Shown here: positions 35,330-47,139 of the stretch, one piece after another
Layout: every line of letters starts with the position of its first letter
How positions within the stretch are numbered: position 1 is the first letter of the stretch
From: Coprinus comatus
Lineage: Eukaryota; Basidiomycota; Agaricomycetes; Agaricales; Agaricaceae
Direction of reading: 5' to 3'
DNA length: 64,000 bases
Assembly (NCBI GenBank): GCA_034638255.1
Contig: JAWPGT010000003.1
Location: 1,240,001 to 1,304,000, forward strand
The notes under the pieces: generated by a model
The model's database searches: none
What the model saw: the letters and a program-made list of their open reading frames with translations, nothing else
Told to the model about the DNA's origin: nothing
Translations under genes and position numbers: made by a program

Positions 35330-36200
35330 TGTAGATTTTCGGCACCGCCAATAAGATAGAAAATCAGACTTCCTACTACTTACATAGACAATAAATTATT
35401 TTCTACCCGAGGATAGGGTCTAAAAGAAGATGGCTGTGGTCTAGTGCTCAGCGCTCGTCGCTCACCCTCCAGGCTCGTCAATATGTACTGACATGCGGTT
35501 TTCGTTTTCCGCTCGAACCTCGGATATCATATGATATCATATGTGAGTGCGAGACCTAAAAAGAGAAACTCGAGCCACTGTTATCAATTTCCAATCAGAA
35601 ATATAAGTATCAGAAACTTTAACTACGAAAGACAATTTTCTAATCTCTCTCAATCTTCCAACTCGACTACTTCTCCCGCTCATTCAAGAAAAAAAAACAC
35701 GCACTACACGTTGTAAGTAAAATGATGATCAGAACCTTTCGGAGTGCTAAATTCCTTTCCGAATAACGTACAGAACCCACATTTGAATCCAGGGCCACTT
35801 TTCATGACAGTTTTTTTTTGATTAAAGCTGTCTTGGAGAATAGAAAAAGTGTACACGAGGCTCAAGAACTTGAAGTTCTATTATGTACAAAATTATCTTG
35901 GTGGGAGATATGGGCATTGTTGGAAATGGTTATATAGTTGGAGGATGGTACTGGTAGGCACACAAACACATCATATGGGACCCATTCACCCAGCTACAGG
36001 TCAGACTACACCCTACCAACTCCAGCCATCGGCGGCACTGCCGCCAGTGATCATCAATATCACAGTCACGGTAGAGGTGACTGTAAGCATAACACCCCCC
36101 ACAGTTCAAGCTGAGGTAAGTACAGGAATAATTTCTTCTTTCAAGTTTATTGAGTATTTAATAGACTTGAACTTGGCACACATGCCGGGGGTGTGACGAG
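35330..36200 (+). repeat. 0.8 kb repeat, left copy (inverted partner at 59540-60330)
   Basis: Long runs match the reverse complement of 59540-60330. Shared blocks include GCGCTCGTCGCTCACCCTCC, GTGGTTTTCGTTTTCC-like sequence, CCACTGTTATCAATTTCC, CCGAATAACGTACA and AGTTCTATTATGTACAAAA. Similarity is highest around 35560-35940 and weaker after about 35950. Part of the unit carries the small open frame listed separately. Confidence 0.85.
35849..36196 (+). CDS. Small unknown protein in the 0.8 kb repeat (left copy, no ATG)
   Basis: An open frame beginning with Val-Tyr-Thr-Arg-Leu and ending at TGA 36194-36196. It contains LKFYYVQNYLGGRYGHCWKW and later LPPVIINITVTVEVTV. Both blocks recur in the inverted copy (YYVQKHLCGRYGHCCKW and LPPIVINITVSIEVTV). 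The ATG of the right copy is AAA here, so this copy may be broken or may start at the internal Met of MGPIHP. A GTAAGT after the codons for VQAE at about 36116 could be a donor to a further exon. Function unknown. Confidence 0.4.
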   Translation: MYTRLKNLKFYYVQNYLGGRYGHCWKWLYSWRMVLVGTQTHHMGPIHPATGQTTPYQLQPSAALPPVIINITVTVEVTVSITPPTVQAEVSTGIISSFKFIEYLIDLNLAHMPGV

Positions 36201-36918
36201 TGTTGATGGAAAATTGATAATGGTAGATACATCACCACATCAATTCTGTCTCGAAATACATCATGTTTTCTTTGTAAACACTCTAAGACTACATGTATTT
36301 CCTTCCTCACAACTAACTAGTCTGGAAAATTATATATTATGAGAATATGTTGAGAAATACAAGGGCTCAGACTGGGAAATAGGTACATACAAATATTGAA
36401 TTGGTATTGTATCACATTCACTCAATTTCACCAGGCCTAGGATACCTGATCAAAGAAAAATAGATGTCATGATCACAGGTCTGCGTCACATGTGACCTTG
36501 TTGATTCTTCGACGTTTGACTCATCCTCATTACTTTCCTTTGTTTGTTCTCTTCCAACACTCAGTGTTTTTACTTCCTTCAATTATGAACACGTCTCATC
36601 TCATCTTCTTTGTTCTCTTGTATATTTTAGATTGTTCACTTCACTTTCATTAAGTATTGTTCTCTCTCTCTCATACATAAACTCGCTCATGTATTAGGAT
36701 ACTCTGTCAAATCAACACGTCTTACTTGCTCCTGTTGTCCTCTCTTTATAAGCTCACTATCTTCCTTCATCATCAACCTTGACCATTACTCTAGGAAGGA
36801 TTTCCATCTGGTGAGTAAACCCATCTAATATGCGCGTGGGAAGATATGACGTCTGAGACATTGCCATACAAAAGGATGCCCCACCACAATCTCGTCTAGA
36901 AATTGAACCACCACCACG
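36201..36918 (+). promoter_or_regulatory. Upstream region of the F-box-like gene with TATA box and possible 5' UTR intron
   Basis: TTTATAAGC near 36745-36753 is a plausible TATA element. A GTGAGT donor at 36811 and a TCTAG acceptor ending at 36899 could delimit an 89-base intron in the 5' UTR before the ATG at 36919. No other gene is visible. Confidence 0.45.
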
Positions 36919-38512
36919 ATGAACTCCAGTAACAAATGGGTCAAAAGCATTCCCGTAGAGATCCTGACGACAATCTGCTTTTATAATACCCCTTTACTGC
37001 CACCAGACATATGTCCAGTTCCTACCATATCAGCAGACGTTCAGGGATACTATCAATGCATCACAAGTATGTGTTCGGTGGTACAACATCATCACATCCA
37101 CACCTATGCTATGGAATACTGGAATCAATCCTCACCACCCTCACGCGGAATGGACAACCTTGTTGCTCAATCGATCGAAACCGTGTCCCATTTCATTTTC
37201 GGAAGAAAATGTTGTCCACACCGCCGAGATGGTATATCGTGAGGTACAATACGCAGATAGACTTTCTCAATATTGTTTATCGTGCAAAGACCCATGGGAG
37301 ATACCCGAAATGGTGCATATCCCGCGTCGTTGGCCCCACCTTTCGTTTCTATGTATCGATTTCTCCTCATGCTCGGAGTATGGTTACGTCGTAAGATTAC
37401 CGGAGGACTTTCCAGGTCCCGGTATGCCAAATTTGACGACACTACACCTCCACACCTGCTATGTTTCAAAGCCATCTCAATTTGCTCAGTTCCGCTCAAC
37501 TTTGCGTGAGCTACGCATTACTGGGTTTAATCGACCATATCGCATTCCCCTCAATACATTGCTTTCCATGATTCAAAATCTCCCGAACCTAAAAGTGCTT
37601 CTTCTTGCCTATGTTATGTCTAAAACGGAATTCTCCGTTGACCTTCCATTACCCCGAATAAAGCTCAAACTGGAAAGTTTTATTCTAGCAGAAAGAGCAC
37701 GGAGCTGTTTGGAATTGATGCAACACATCGACGTTAGCAACACAACACGAGTTTTTGATGTTGATTGTACAGGTGATGATCCAGAGCCCTTCTCCGACTT
37801 ACTACATCATATCCTACCTCTCCACGGCCTTCAGAGGCACCCGATCCTTCCGAAACGTTCTGTTCTGATACTTGATAGTGAGGCTGTTGTTCTTGTCGGC
37901 TTGGATCAGAAAATACTTAATCCATCTCATATTCACCATAAAGCATGGCAGAAAATCCGCAGGAACCTTACCAGCTTTCAGGAAGGATATCTCTCTTTTT
38001 CCGTTCGCGACATTTTAGAGCACCTCCCTTCCTTGATACCTCATATCCAACCATTACTTGATAACATTGAAATCATTGACATACGGCATTCCCCAATTTC
38101 TACTTTGGTATTCGAATCATCGGATTTGCTATACTCGAGTGTTATCGCTTCGGCCACGCGCGTTCGGTATATTATTGGTATGCAGAAGGACTTTTGGGAT
38201 TTGATACATGAAAAAGTTACTAATACCACTTCGGCGCCGAGTGATAGCAGTATCGAAGGAATTCGCTATCCATTCACAAACTTGGAGGCACTGGCGCTGG
38301 TGAATAAGGAAGAAGGATGTCTGATGTATGATGGGTTTGAAGGACAATTAATCCAATTCTGTTCCGTTCTCAAGACTCGCGGATCAGCCCTGCGCTACAT
38401 CAAGATTTACTCGTCCTACCTCGAACTTCCTGGGCATCTGACGCAAGAATTACAGCAATTGGGTATTGACATAGAAGTGGAATGGATGGATGTTCGCCGC
38501 ATGTTCTTTTGA
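36919..38512 (+). pseudogene. F-box-like protein with an apparent frameshift near its N terminus
   Basis: From ATG 36919 the frame encodes an F-box-like start (WVKSIPVEILTTICF) and then QCITSMCS at about 37057-37077. The family's continuation, WYNIITSTPMLWNTG, begins at 37079 in another frame. This implies one extra base (or two lost) at 37078. From there the frame is open for about 475 codons to TGA 38510-38512, with leucine-rich-repeat-like spacing (LRELRITGFNRPYRIPL, LPNLKVLLLAYV). Such Agaricomycete proteins usually act as substrate adaptors of SCF ubiquitin ligases. A GTATGT at 37069 looks like a donor, but no acceptor gives a sensible protein. A shorter product from ATG 37106 (468 residues) would lack the F-box. 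A decayed copy lies upstream at 34270-35225. Confidence 0.65.
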
Positions 38513-38949
38513 TAATAGGTTTTAGTTGAATATTATGTACTCAAGCACTCAAGCTAGCACCGCATATTGGTTGGGTACTCGTATTACCCCAGAATACATT
38601 GCGAGAATATATGTTTCCGATTTCCTTTCCTTTGTATCGATTTTCGGAATCGCCAGAATGATAGTATGTGATATTCGTTGAAACTTGAAGAATAACTGCG
38701 AGGAAATTTAAGTTTTAATTTACTGGGCATTTAGACTTCAGCGCATGTATCCCAACCACATGGAATATTTGAGAACGTTGTATCAGTGCATTTACAAAAA
38801 CATAAAATTAATTTCTTTTTACAATCATATTATGTAATCAATAAGTACGACGCCCATGGAGTTTCGTCAGACTCATACTTATTATCATATCACTCTGTCT
38901 TTAACACCCATCTACAACTCCACCACTCCTACACCAACTTGACAAGAGA
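38513..38949. other. Intergenic region before the NKAP gene
   Basis: About 440 AT-rich bases without a supported gene; it presumably contains the NKAP promoter. Confidence 0.5.
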
Positions 38950-40674
38950 ATGGCAACAGTACATCCATCAAGACTCAAATTAATTCCAGAAAATCTAAGA
39001 GATCATGAACGAGACCGTGAACGAGGCCGAGACCAGGACCGTAGTGACCGGGAGGACCGCGCTAGACGATATAGTAGTAGGGGAGGAGGAGGAGGAGGAG
39101 GAGGAGGAGGAGGAGGATATTCTACTCGTGACAGAAGCCAAGTGGAAGATAGGGGTAGAGAGAGAGGTAGAACTAGAAGTCGAAGTGTAGATCGTGGACG
39201 TGAAAGAGATGGAGTAGGACGACGAGATGATGATTTTAATAAACGAAGAGCAAGTCCGAAATATGAAGATTATCGTTCTAAACCAGAAGGTAGAGTTTAT
39301 CCTAGTGAGAATTCAAGATATGAAAGTGGTCGAGGAGGGGGAGGAGGAGGAGGACCGAGAGGAGGATATCATGGAACTAATTCTGAATGGTTGGAAAGGT
39401 ACGTGTTTAATGATAATTGATGGTTCATTTGTTATAATTGAATTTCATGTTACTTGTTATTTTAGTCGTCGGTTACAGAGAGAACAAGTGGTAGTGAATG
39501 TATGGCCACCTTCACCGAAAGCACCGCATAAAGAACCGTAAGTGTTTATACACCTTTCATCTGTTTTTACGAAATAAGTATTTATCTATTTTTTTCAACT
39601 AGAACTTCGAAACACAAGTCAAGTCGGAAACATAAACGTGCTCGTTCGGTATCAACAGACTCATCTTCGGATGAGGAGGAGCGAAGAAGGCGTAAGGAAA
39701 AGAAACGTGCCAAACGTCAACGTGAAAAGGAACGCGAACGTGAACGTGATCATGACCGTGCAAAGGAAAAGGAGCGTGAACGAGAAAGGGAAAGAGACAG
39801 ACAAGAAGAAACTAAGAGAGACCGTGAACGAGAAGAACTCAAACGGGACCACGACCGTGATCGTAAACACCACGACAAGCGTTACGATTCCGAAGATAGA
39901 GATTACGACCGTGATCGTAGTAGCAGGCACAAACATAAATCTCGACGAACCGAAAGTCCTAGTCGAAGTCGCAGCCCTATTCGCAGTCGCGAAAAGACCA
40001 AGAGTAGAAGTCGAAGCGAACGAAGAAGCAAGAGTAAATCCTTACGCCCTCAATCTCGCAGTCCTACACGTAGTTCATTACCGGATGACCATGAAAGCGA
40101 TTCTGGTGTTAAACCTCACATTACAATCGAACCTACGTCTCCACACGCAAAAGCCGAATATCGTTCAACATCACAAGCTGTTGAGTCGGACCACCACCCC
40201 CTCCATGAAGAAGACGAAGATGAAGAATCTGATTCAGAAGTTGGTCCTAAACCTCTTCAAGCATTAATATCATCCAATAAGAAATTCGATGAACGAGCTT
40301 ATGGTGGTGCTTTGCTTCGTGGTGAAGGTAGTGCAATGGCAGCTTTCCTTCAAGATGGAACAGATATTCGTATTCCACGTCGTGGTGAAATCGGTTTAAC
40401 ATCAGATGAAATCGCTCAATATGAAAATGTTGGATATGTTATGAGTGGAAGTAGACATAGGAGAATGAATGCGGTTCGTATGAGGAAGGAAAATCAAGTT
40501 ATTTCAGCGGAGGAGAAGAGAGGTATTTTGAAGTTACAGAGAGAGGAAAGAGAGAGGAGGGAGGCGATTTTGAGAGAGGAGTTTAATGAGTTGGTCAATG
40601 AGAAGTTGAAGGCAACTACTGCTGGACCTGTTCCGGGTCCTTCAAAGGATGATGATATGGATATGGATGAGTAA
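38950..40674 (+). CDS. NKAP/SynMuv-C domain protein, RS-rich
   Basis: Three exons: 38950-39398, 39466-39537, 39603-40674, giving 530 residues. The C-terminal block has the features of the NF-kappa-B-activating protein C-terminal (SynMuv) domain: DERAYGGALLRGEGSAMAAF, RIPRRGEIGLTSDEIAQYE, GYVMSGSRHRRMNAVR and KENQVISAEEKR. The rest is highly charged: Arg/Glu/Asp repeats and RS-type stretches (SPSRSRSPIRSR), plus a run of about 12 Gly near residue 45 and a second Gly run near residue 130. In animals NKAP associates with spliceosomes and nuclear repressor complexes, so a nuclear RNA-processing role is inferred. The start ATG precedes HPSRLKLIPENLRDHERDRE, and no earlier in-frame ATG is near. Intact. 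Confidence 0.92.
39081..39117 (+). repeat. GGA microsatellite encoding poly-Gly (NKAP)
   Basis: About twelve GGA triplets in the first NKAP exon, translating to a poly-Gly run. A shorter GGA tract lies near 39334-39353. Confidence 0.9.
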
Positions 40675-42188
40675 ATTTCTACTGTAGTTTCAAACTTTGT
40701 CAAGGGCTTGTTTATGCATCCTTTACTAGACTGTCTAATAAATTGGAATATGTGAAAGTCAGCTGGTCTACTCAAAAATTACTATTACCGAACGTCAGAG
40801 AGGAGTAATAAACTTCTATCTTCATCTACTCCCTACACAGTACGAACAAGGACGGTGACACATATACTAATTCCGATCGAAACATGACCTTCCTTTTTAG
40901 ACACTTCTGATTCAGAGTTCCTGGTGAAAATAAGCCGTCGGTTGAAGTACGGTCGGATAAATTGGCCAACAGACACAAAACAAATAACCTCTTAGTAAGT
41001 CTATAAGCCTAAGAGCTAAGAGCCATATATCCAACTTCATTCAAATTGATATCCATATTAGGCTCATTATTCCAATCCTCTAGTCTTTGAGCAAATTTTA
41101 CAACTGCATGCACGGCTCGTCGAGTCCGCCTCGTGACGAAAACCTGCGAAGTTGGTACTTTTAGGCTCATTGTGCTTCTCAGACATAATCAGTCATGAAT
41201 ATAAATATCCCGAACTCCTTCCTTCTGGTATACGGCGGTACTTGTTCATATCATCGTTGAAAGTTGTCGTTCAACATTAAGTTGATCATTCCCAGCCCTT
41301 ACTATGGTTCATTGGGGTTTCCTCGGAATTAATTGATTAATCCGCATTCCTGGATCTATATGCTCGAATGCGGAAATGGGGTTAGTTTAAGGAAAGACAC
41401 CGGTAGATTGTACGAAAAAGTACAGTCCATCATACTGTAGACCTCCCAATGTCGTCCCGAAGAATTCTATCAAAGGTGATAATGAGATAAGTTGTGCTTC
41501 TATCATGAAGTCATATTCAGCTTCGGAGAGAAGCACATTTACCAAAGAAATCGGTGTTGCTGATAGGTATAATAGTCCTGTGTCCATTACAGGTCCATAT
41601 TTTTAACTTCACGGTTGGTACCTGGTACCACTATATTCTCCAGAGCTCCCACCCCAAGTTCCTTCCCCGCAGGTTACGGCAGCCTAGCGTTGAATGGGTG
41701 AAACGCCGATCATGGCAGTCTCTGGCAACATGGACTCTATTTTGCCTTCAGTTATATTTCACCGAAGGAGTTTTTCCGGATGAAAACTCTCAAGAGTGTG
41801 GAGCAGATAAACGGCAAGCTCGACTCTTTCTATGACATTACTATCCGAGTATATTAATCTGAAAATTGTCTACCGCAATCGGACATAACGGTTGTGAAAT
41901 ATTAACATACCCCGTGATCTATTACATTGATGTACGGTTGCCCAACAGTTCACCCTGATGTTACCAGACCACCAACCCATGTTCTTTTCGGCAAATCATA
42001 TCAACTGTGCTTATAGGTTCCGAAGAGTCGCCAATGGCATGCAACCATGCTGGTCTCAACGCCAATGCTCTTGTATACTAGAATGAACCCGGAAATATTC
42101 CGTCTTCAAGTTTTCATCGAGGGTATAAAGTACGACCAGTTTTTCGATGATCCTCAGCAAACCGCCTCTCAGGTTTTCTATCTTCATC
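40675..42188 (+). promoter_or_regulatory. Long upstream region of left GH7 gene with TATA box
   Basis: About 1.5 kb without a supported gene. TATAAAG at 42124-42130 lies about 60 bases before the GH7 ATG. The last 40 bases before the ATG (from CAGCAAACC) match the leader of the right GH7 copy, while the sequence further upstream does not visibly match. Confidence 0.55.
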
Positions 42189-43851
42189 ATGTTCCCAAAG
42201 GCATCTCTCGTCGCCATCTCTTTCATCGCCATGGCCTTTGGCCAACAGGTCGGTACTTCCACAGCTGAGGTCCACCCTGCACTTCCCTGGAAGCGTTGCA
42301 CTAGCTCCGGTTGCACCACTGTTTCCTCTGGAAAGATCGTCCTCGACTCCAACTGGCGCTGGACACACAACACTGGTGGCTATACCAACTGCTACGATGG
42401 TAACACCTGGAATCCCACCTACTGCCCCAACAACGCCGACTGTGCCAAGAACTGCGTTCTCGAAGGTGCCGACTACGCTTCCACCTACGGTATCACCACC
42501 AGCGGTGATGCTCTTACCATCAAATTCGTTACTACTAGCGCCAACAAGAACGTCGGCGGCCGTGTCTACCTTATGTCTGATGACGCGAACTACGAAATGT
42601 TCCAACTCCTAAACAAGGAATTCACCTTTGACGTTGATGTTTCCAACCTCCCTTGTGGTCTCAACGGTGCTCTCTACTTCTCCGCTATGGACAAGGATGG
42701 TGGCAAGTCCAGATTCCCCACCAACACTGCTGGTGCCAAGTACGGAACTGGTTACTGCGATGCTCAATGTGCTCGCGATATCAAGTTTATCAGTGGTTCG
42801 GTAAGCATCATATATTTTCGTTTCCTTCAAGCTTTTACTAACACTGAGCATTCACTCAACAGGCCAACGTCGAAGGCTGGACTGCCTCTGCCACTGACCC
42901 CAACGGTGGAACTGGTAATGCAGGTACCTGCTGTGACGAGATGGATATCTGGGAAGCCAACTCCATGGCCACCGCGTACACTCCTCACGCTTGCACAGTT
43001 GATGGTCAATATCGCTGCACTGGTACTGCTTGTGGTAACCCCGACCGCTACGGTGGTGTCTGTGATCCCGATGGTTGTGACTTCAACTCTTTCCGTATGG
43101 GTGACAAAAGCTTCTACGGCAAGGGCATGAAGGTTGACACGAACTCCAAGATGACTGTTGTGACCCAATTCATTACCAGTAACAACTCCACCACCGGCGA
43201 TCTCGTTGAGATCCGTCGTCTGTATGTCCAAAACGGTGTGGTCATCAACAACTCCAAGGTCAATATTCCCGGAATCCCAGCTGTCGATTCTATCACGGAA
43301 GATTTCTGCACTGCTCAAAAGAGTGTTTTCGGAGATACCAACAATCATCTTGCCAAGGGTGGTGTGAAGAAGATGGGAGAGGCATTCCGCAAGGGTGTTG
43401 TATTGGTTATGTCTATCTGGGATGACCATGCGGCACACATGCTCTGGCTGGACTCCAACTACCCCACCAACGGTGATGCATCCAAGCCTGGTGTTGCTCG
43501 TGGTGCTTGCTCTACCTCTTCAGGTGTTCCTTCTGAAATTGAAGCTTCGGCACCTAACTCTTCCGTCACATTCTCCAACATTCGGTTCGGTGATATCGGT
43601 TCTACTTATGGTGCTGGCAGCGGTGGAGGTACTACCACGTCTCCTGGAGGAGGATCGACGACTACTACTGCTCCTGGCGGTACTCAGACTCAATGGGGTC
43701 AATGGTGAGTTTATGCGGTTGATTTATTGCAATTTGGTATGCTAATAAATTCTTTTCTTGTAGTGGTGGCATTAACTGGACTGGACCAACTACATGTGCC
43801 TCCGGTCTTCGTTGCGTCGTTCTCAACAGCTACTACTATCAATGCCAATAG
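42189..43851 (+). CDS. GH7 cellobiohydrolase with CBM1, left copy
   Basis: Three exons: 42189-42800, 42863-43704, 43764-43851, giving 513 residues. GH7 cellobiohydrolases attack cellulose from reducing ends with retention and are secreted. A signal peptide of about 18 residues precedes QQVGT, the usual mature N terminus. The catalytic motif is E230-M-D232-I-W-E235 (nucleophile, assisting Asp, acid/base) in [14 protein letters not shown]. Other GH7 signatures are [24 protein letters not shown] and [17 protein letters not shown] Gly/Ser/Thr/Pro linker at about 455-478 joins a C-terminal CBM1 ([15 protein letters not shown] ... YYYQCQ). The last intron splits the first CBM1 Cys codon. The partner at 61451-63113 has identical exon lengths. 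It is expected to be induced on lignocellulose. Confidence 0.97.
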
Positions 43852-43924
43852 ATTCTCGGTTCCTTTCATTTATTCATTTAGATTGATTGATTGTGTTCTG
43901 TGTTCCATTTTCAAAAAAAAAATC

Positions 43925-44212
43925 GTTGTCGACATTGGTTGTTGTTATCTATTCTTGTTTTGTATTTTGCTCCGTTGTATAAGTACAATATACACATCTT
44001 TATCTCACTCTCCCTCTAATATCTTCTCTTAAGTTGGTTGGATCTCTTTTTTCTCCCGTTTGGCACTACTTATTTTTGACCTCTTAGGATCTCGGAAGTC
44101 GGGAATTGAGAGTAGGGATCGAAAAGAGGTTAAACTCTTTTGACTAAAAGCCTGGCTCAGTTCACACTTTTCTAAACTGTGGTTTTGTCATTGCCGTGTC
44201 GTTCAGAATATC
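43925..44212 (+). repeat. Direct repeat, copy 1 (downstream of left GH7)
   Basis: Matches 46693-46946 in the same orientation. Shared blocks include TTTGGCACTACTT, TTTTTGACCTC, GGATCTCGGAAGTC and GTGGTTTTGTCATT. It lies in the GH7 3' flank, and the two copies bracket the broken Hsp70-like gene. Confidence 0.85.
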
Positions 44213-44372
44213 AGCGCTTCAGCAGCTGGGCCATGCCGCATGTGGCACTTGGAGTCACTGCAGAAATCACATTTTTCAACTTATAATCACATTTAATAGT
44301 ACAGTGTTTTTGTGTTTAGTGAGATCTTGGAATGAGGAGTAAAAGAATAGTAATTTCACGATAACTAATTAC

Positions 44373-46314
44373 TTAAGTAGTGGAGAGAAAATATGCGAAA
44401 AGTGCAAGAGGGATACTTAAAAAAAAGAAAGGAGCAAAAGAATAAATGGGACTCTGGTCGGGACCCGAAGATTCACATTGGGATTCTATGTATAGCCGTG
44501 GAGCCATAACAGCCCCATGAGATACAATGTTCTTTCTGTGACTTGCTGTTAGTAAATAGAAGAAATACACACATACTCTCAACTCACAGGGGTATATCGG
44601 GTCGATAAACTTTTAGTCCATGCATTGCTAACTCATCCCTCACACGGTTGTATAGGTAGTTATTTGCTGCGAAGCCACCAACAAGGAAAACATTCTATGG
44701 AGTAAAAGTTTCAGGTGAAAAATGGAAAACTGCTGAGTGGGTTGATCGATACATACCGAAATCTTCTTATGAGAATTTCTCTTCTGCAGTAAAACAGCTT
44801 CAATTATACATTGAATTGAGGGTTCAAAAAATGTTGCCACGGTGGTACTACATGCAAAATCAATTTGCTGATAGATTATCATGAATCAACGTTGTCACCT
44901 CACCCATCTAAACGGAGTCGACCTGCTGCGATTCCAAGTTTCGGGTCTTTGATTTTACGTGACGATCCCAAGGGTAGAAACTGAGGGTTATTAGGATCAC
45001 GGAATGTGTACCTGATCGATCTATCGAAGGCCACAAGTAATTGCGGGATTTCTTCAGAATATTTAGTTTCTCCGAGCAGATCTATTGCTTACCAGTCAGG
45101 TACGCGCTGTCGAACATGTAGAGACAATTTTAGACTTCAACACACCTTGTAAATATTTCTTCGCATGACATTGTGTCACGAAAATTGATCCTTTGGTATA
45201 ACCTAAGGAAGTCCTTTCATCAGATTTTTGTTTGGAGAAAATTTCAAGGTCACGGAGGATCCTTACATTGTGCTTCGGAGATCTCCTCGTATGTTTTTCC
45301 ATCCAGTCGACAGGCATACGCGCTAATATCTATAGTACCTCTTCCTGCATGCACGACTACTACACCCTCACCTTGCTTTTCTATTATCAACATCACAAGG
45401 AAAAATACATGAATATCAACACTTACGGATATCATAGCATTCGCCACGACTCCCCTTTCTACACAACAATACAAACTTGCTTCTCCTTCGGTAACAAATG
45501 TGATCTTCCTACGAGTCGTTGATCCTTCTGTTAGAAGACCAGCCTTTTGCGCCGCCTGTTGCATGAGGGTTTGTTGTTCCCCACCCCACCCATTCGGATG
45601 AGATAGAATGTAATGAATCTCCCCACTTTGCCAGACGCTTGTCCCAATTCCAGGGTATACTTCTTCAATATACTCTTGAGCAGATTCATTGAGATACTGT
45701 AGAAAATCAGCAAAAATCTCTATCGCAGGTTTTTCCAATCTCCTTTAGAGGAAGATGCGGAATATCACTATCAGTCGTTATCTTTTTCTTGATACACGGA
45801 TCGAGATGAAGTTTAAACCTGGAGTGAAAGGATCAATTGGTTGTACAGAGTCTGAAAGATGATATATATAATAAGTACCATTCTGCTCGAATCCAACCCT
45901 CATCTTCTGCAATTATATCCATTCCATCTCTTGTCGCTTTCATACCAATAGCTTTTACTTTTCCATCCGTGCTGTAGTAAATAACTGAAGGGACTTTTGC
46001 ACCGCTCCCAGCTCTCTCCGAACCTGGAAACCTATACCATATGGTCAGGTCAGGTCCATTCCAAAACGTGACTACTATGGTGCCACACAAAAAAAATAAT
46101 ATGGAATTCTCTCACTTTGTTACACTTTCAATCTTTGGAACCTTTCCGGGTTCTAGGATACTATAATACCAGAGTTGTGTTGAGCAGTATGATAACTCAC
46201 GTCTACTAGATGTAATAAATTTATCTACCTAAAAGAAATACGACTGAATGTTGTTCCGACATCGAAAGCGAGTAGTAGGCGTCGTTTGGAACCACTGTAA
46301 GGAGCTCTGGACAT
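44373..46314 (-). pseudogene. Hsp70-like ATPase, left copy, frameshifted
   Basis: It matches the right copy (57052-58912) exon by exon; exon 1 is 46314-46229 (86 bases in both). In exon 4 there is one extra base at 45728-45729: this copy reads GAAAAACCTGCG on the coding strand, the other GAAAAACTGCG. The insertion shifts the frame into a stop (TGA) a few codons later. The phosphate-2 motif downstream reads VVVHAGRGTID instead of VIVDAGGGTID, losing the Asp and a Gly needed for ATP handling. The last exon is longer than in the right copy and ends in a hydrophobic tail (SFAPFFFLSIPLALFAYFL). With both a frameshift and an eroded active site, this copy is best called a pseudogene. It converges on the left GH7. 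Confidence 0.85.
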
Positions 46315-47139
46315 GGTTTAGGTTGAGAACAGTGCAGGTGCCGTTTATCCATTAACCTTGGAGGGTAATTTTAAGTTTCATGAGCAGGACACGTGTCATG
46401 TCATATGTTGCGCAGTATAGTGATCGAACTTTGGATGCACCATATTATATATAGATATGGTTGGGTCTTCTAGTCTATCGAATCCCTTACTTCTCGGAGT
46501 TTTTACTATGTAGAAGCCTGTCCGATATTTCTAGTCTCGATTAGGGACAAGAAAATGGAGCTCGACATTGGAGATTATTTTGAAGTTGAACCAACCTTTT
46601 GACGAGTGCGGATTCTCACTGGAAAACTCCGGTGACTTATGAATAAATGAATGCTCAAAACGTATAGTCACATTCCGAGCTACTTGTAAAAAGTTGTCAA
46701 CATTGGTTGTTATCTATTTTTGTTTTGTAATGATTTTGCTGCGTTATGTGAGTACCATATACATATCTTTATCTCGCTCTTCCCCTGATCTTTAGTCTCC
46801 CATTTGGCACTACTTCTTTTTGACCTCATGGGATCTCGGAAGTCTGGAATTGAGGGTCGAGATTGAAGAGGTTAAACAGAGCTTGACTCACTTTACACAC
46901 TCTAAAAATAGTGGTTTTGTCATTAACGTGTCGTTCAGGATATCACAAATTGCGAGGCTGAGGGTCGCTACGAATATATAAGGTAGGTGACATTAAAACA
47001 CAAAACAACCATATCAGTATCAACTTGTAGAGACGTGAATGTGGAAAGGGAGGAAGTTAGGTATTGGGTGTTTCCTTTTTTTAAATTTATAGTTAGAGTG
47101 ATAGTAGTACGTAACAAAGTCGAAATTCGGATTTTAAAT
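46315..47139. other. Intergenic region holding the second direct-repeat copy
   Basis: About 825 bases between the left Hsp70-like start and the stop of the minus-strand P450. 46315-46450 resembles the upstream flank of the right Hsp70-like gene (shared GACTTAAAATTA-like and ATGGATAAACGGCAC blocks). No gene is visible. Confidence 0.5.
46693..46946 (+). repeat. Direct repeat, copy 2
   Basis: Partner of 43925-44212, same orientation, slightly shorter through small deletions. It lies about 380 bases upstream of the left Hsp70-like start codon. Confidence 0.85.

Noticed and set aside
35440..35520. Possible tRNA gene in the 0.8 kb repeat
   Set aside because: Only partial A- and B-box resemblance; no cloverleaf could be formed by eye.
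41387..41835. Overlapping frames upstream of left GH7 on both strands
   Set aside because: No family similarity and no consistent intron structure; treated as promoter region.
42827..43438. 203-codon open frame antisense to left GH7, mirrored at 61864-62475
   Set aside because: It is the complement of a strongly biased GH7 coding exon and occurs in both copies for that reason; no family motif.
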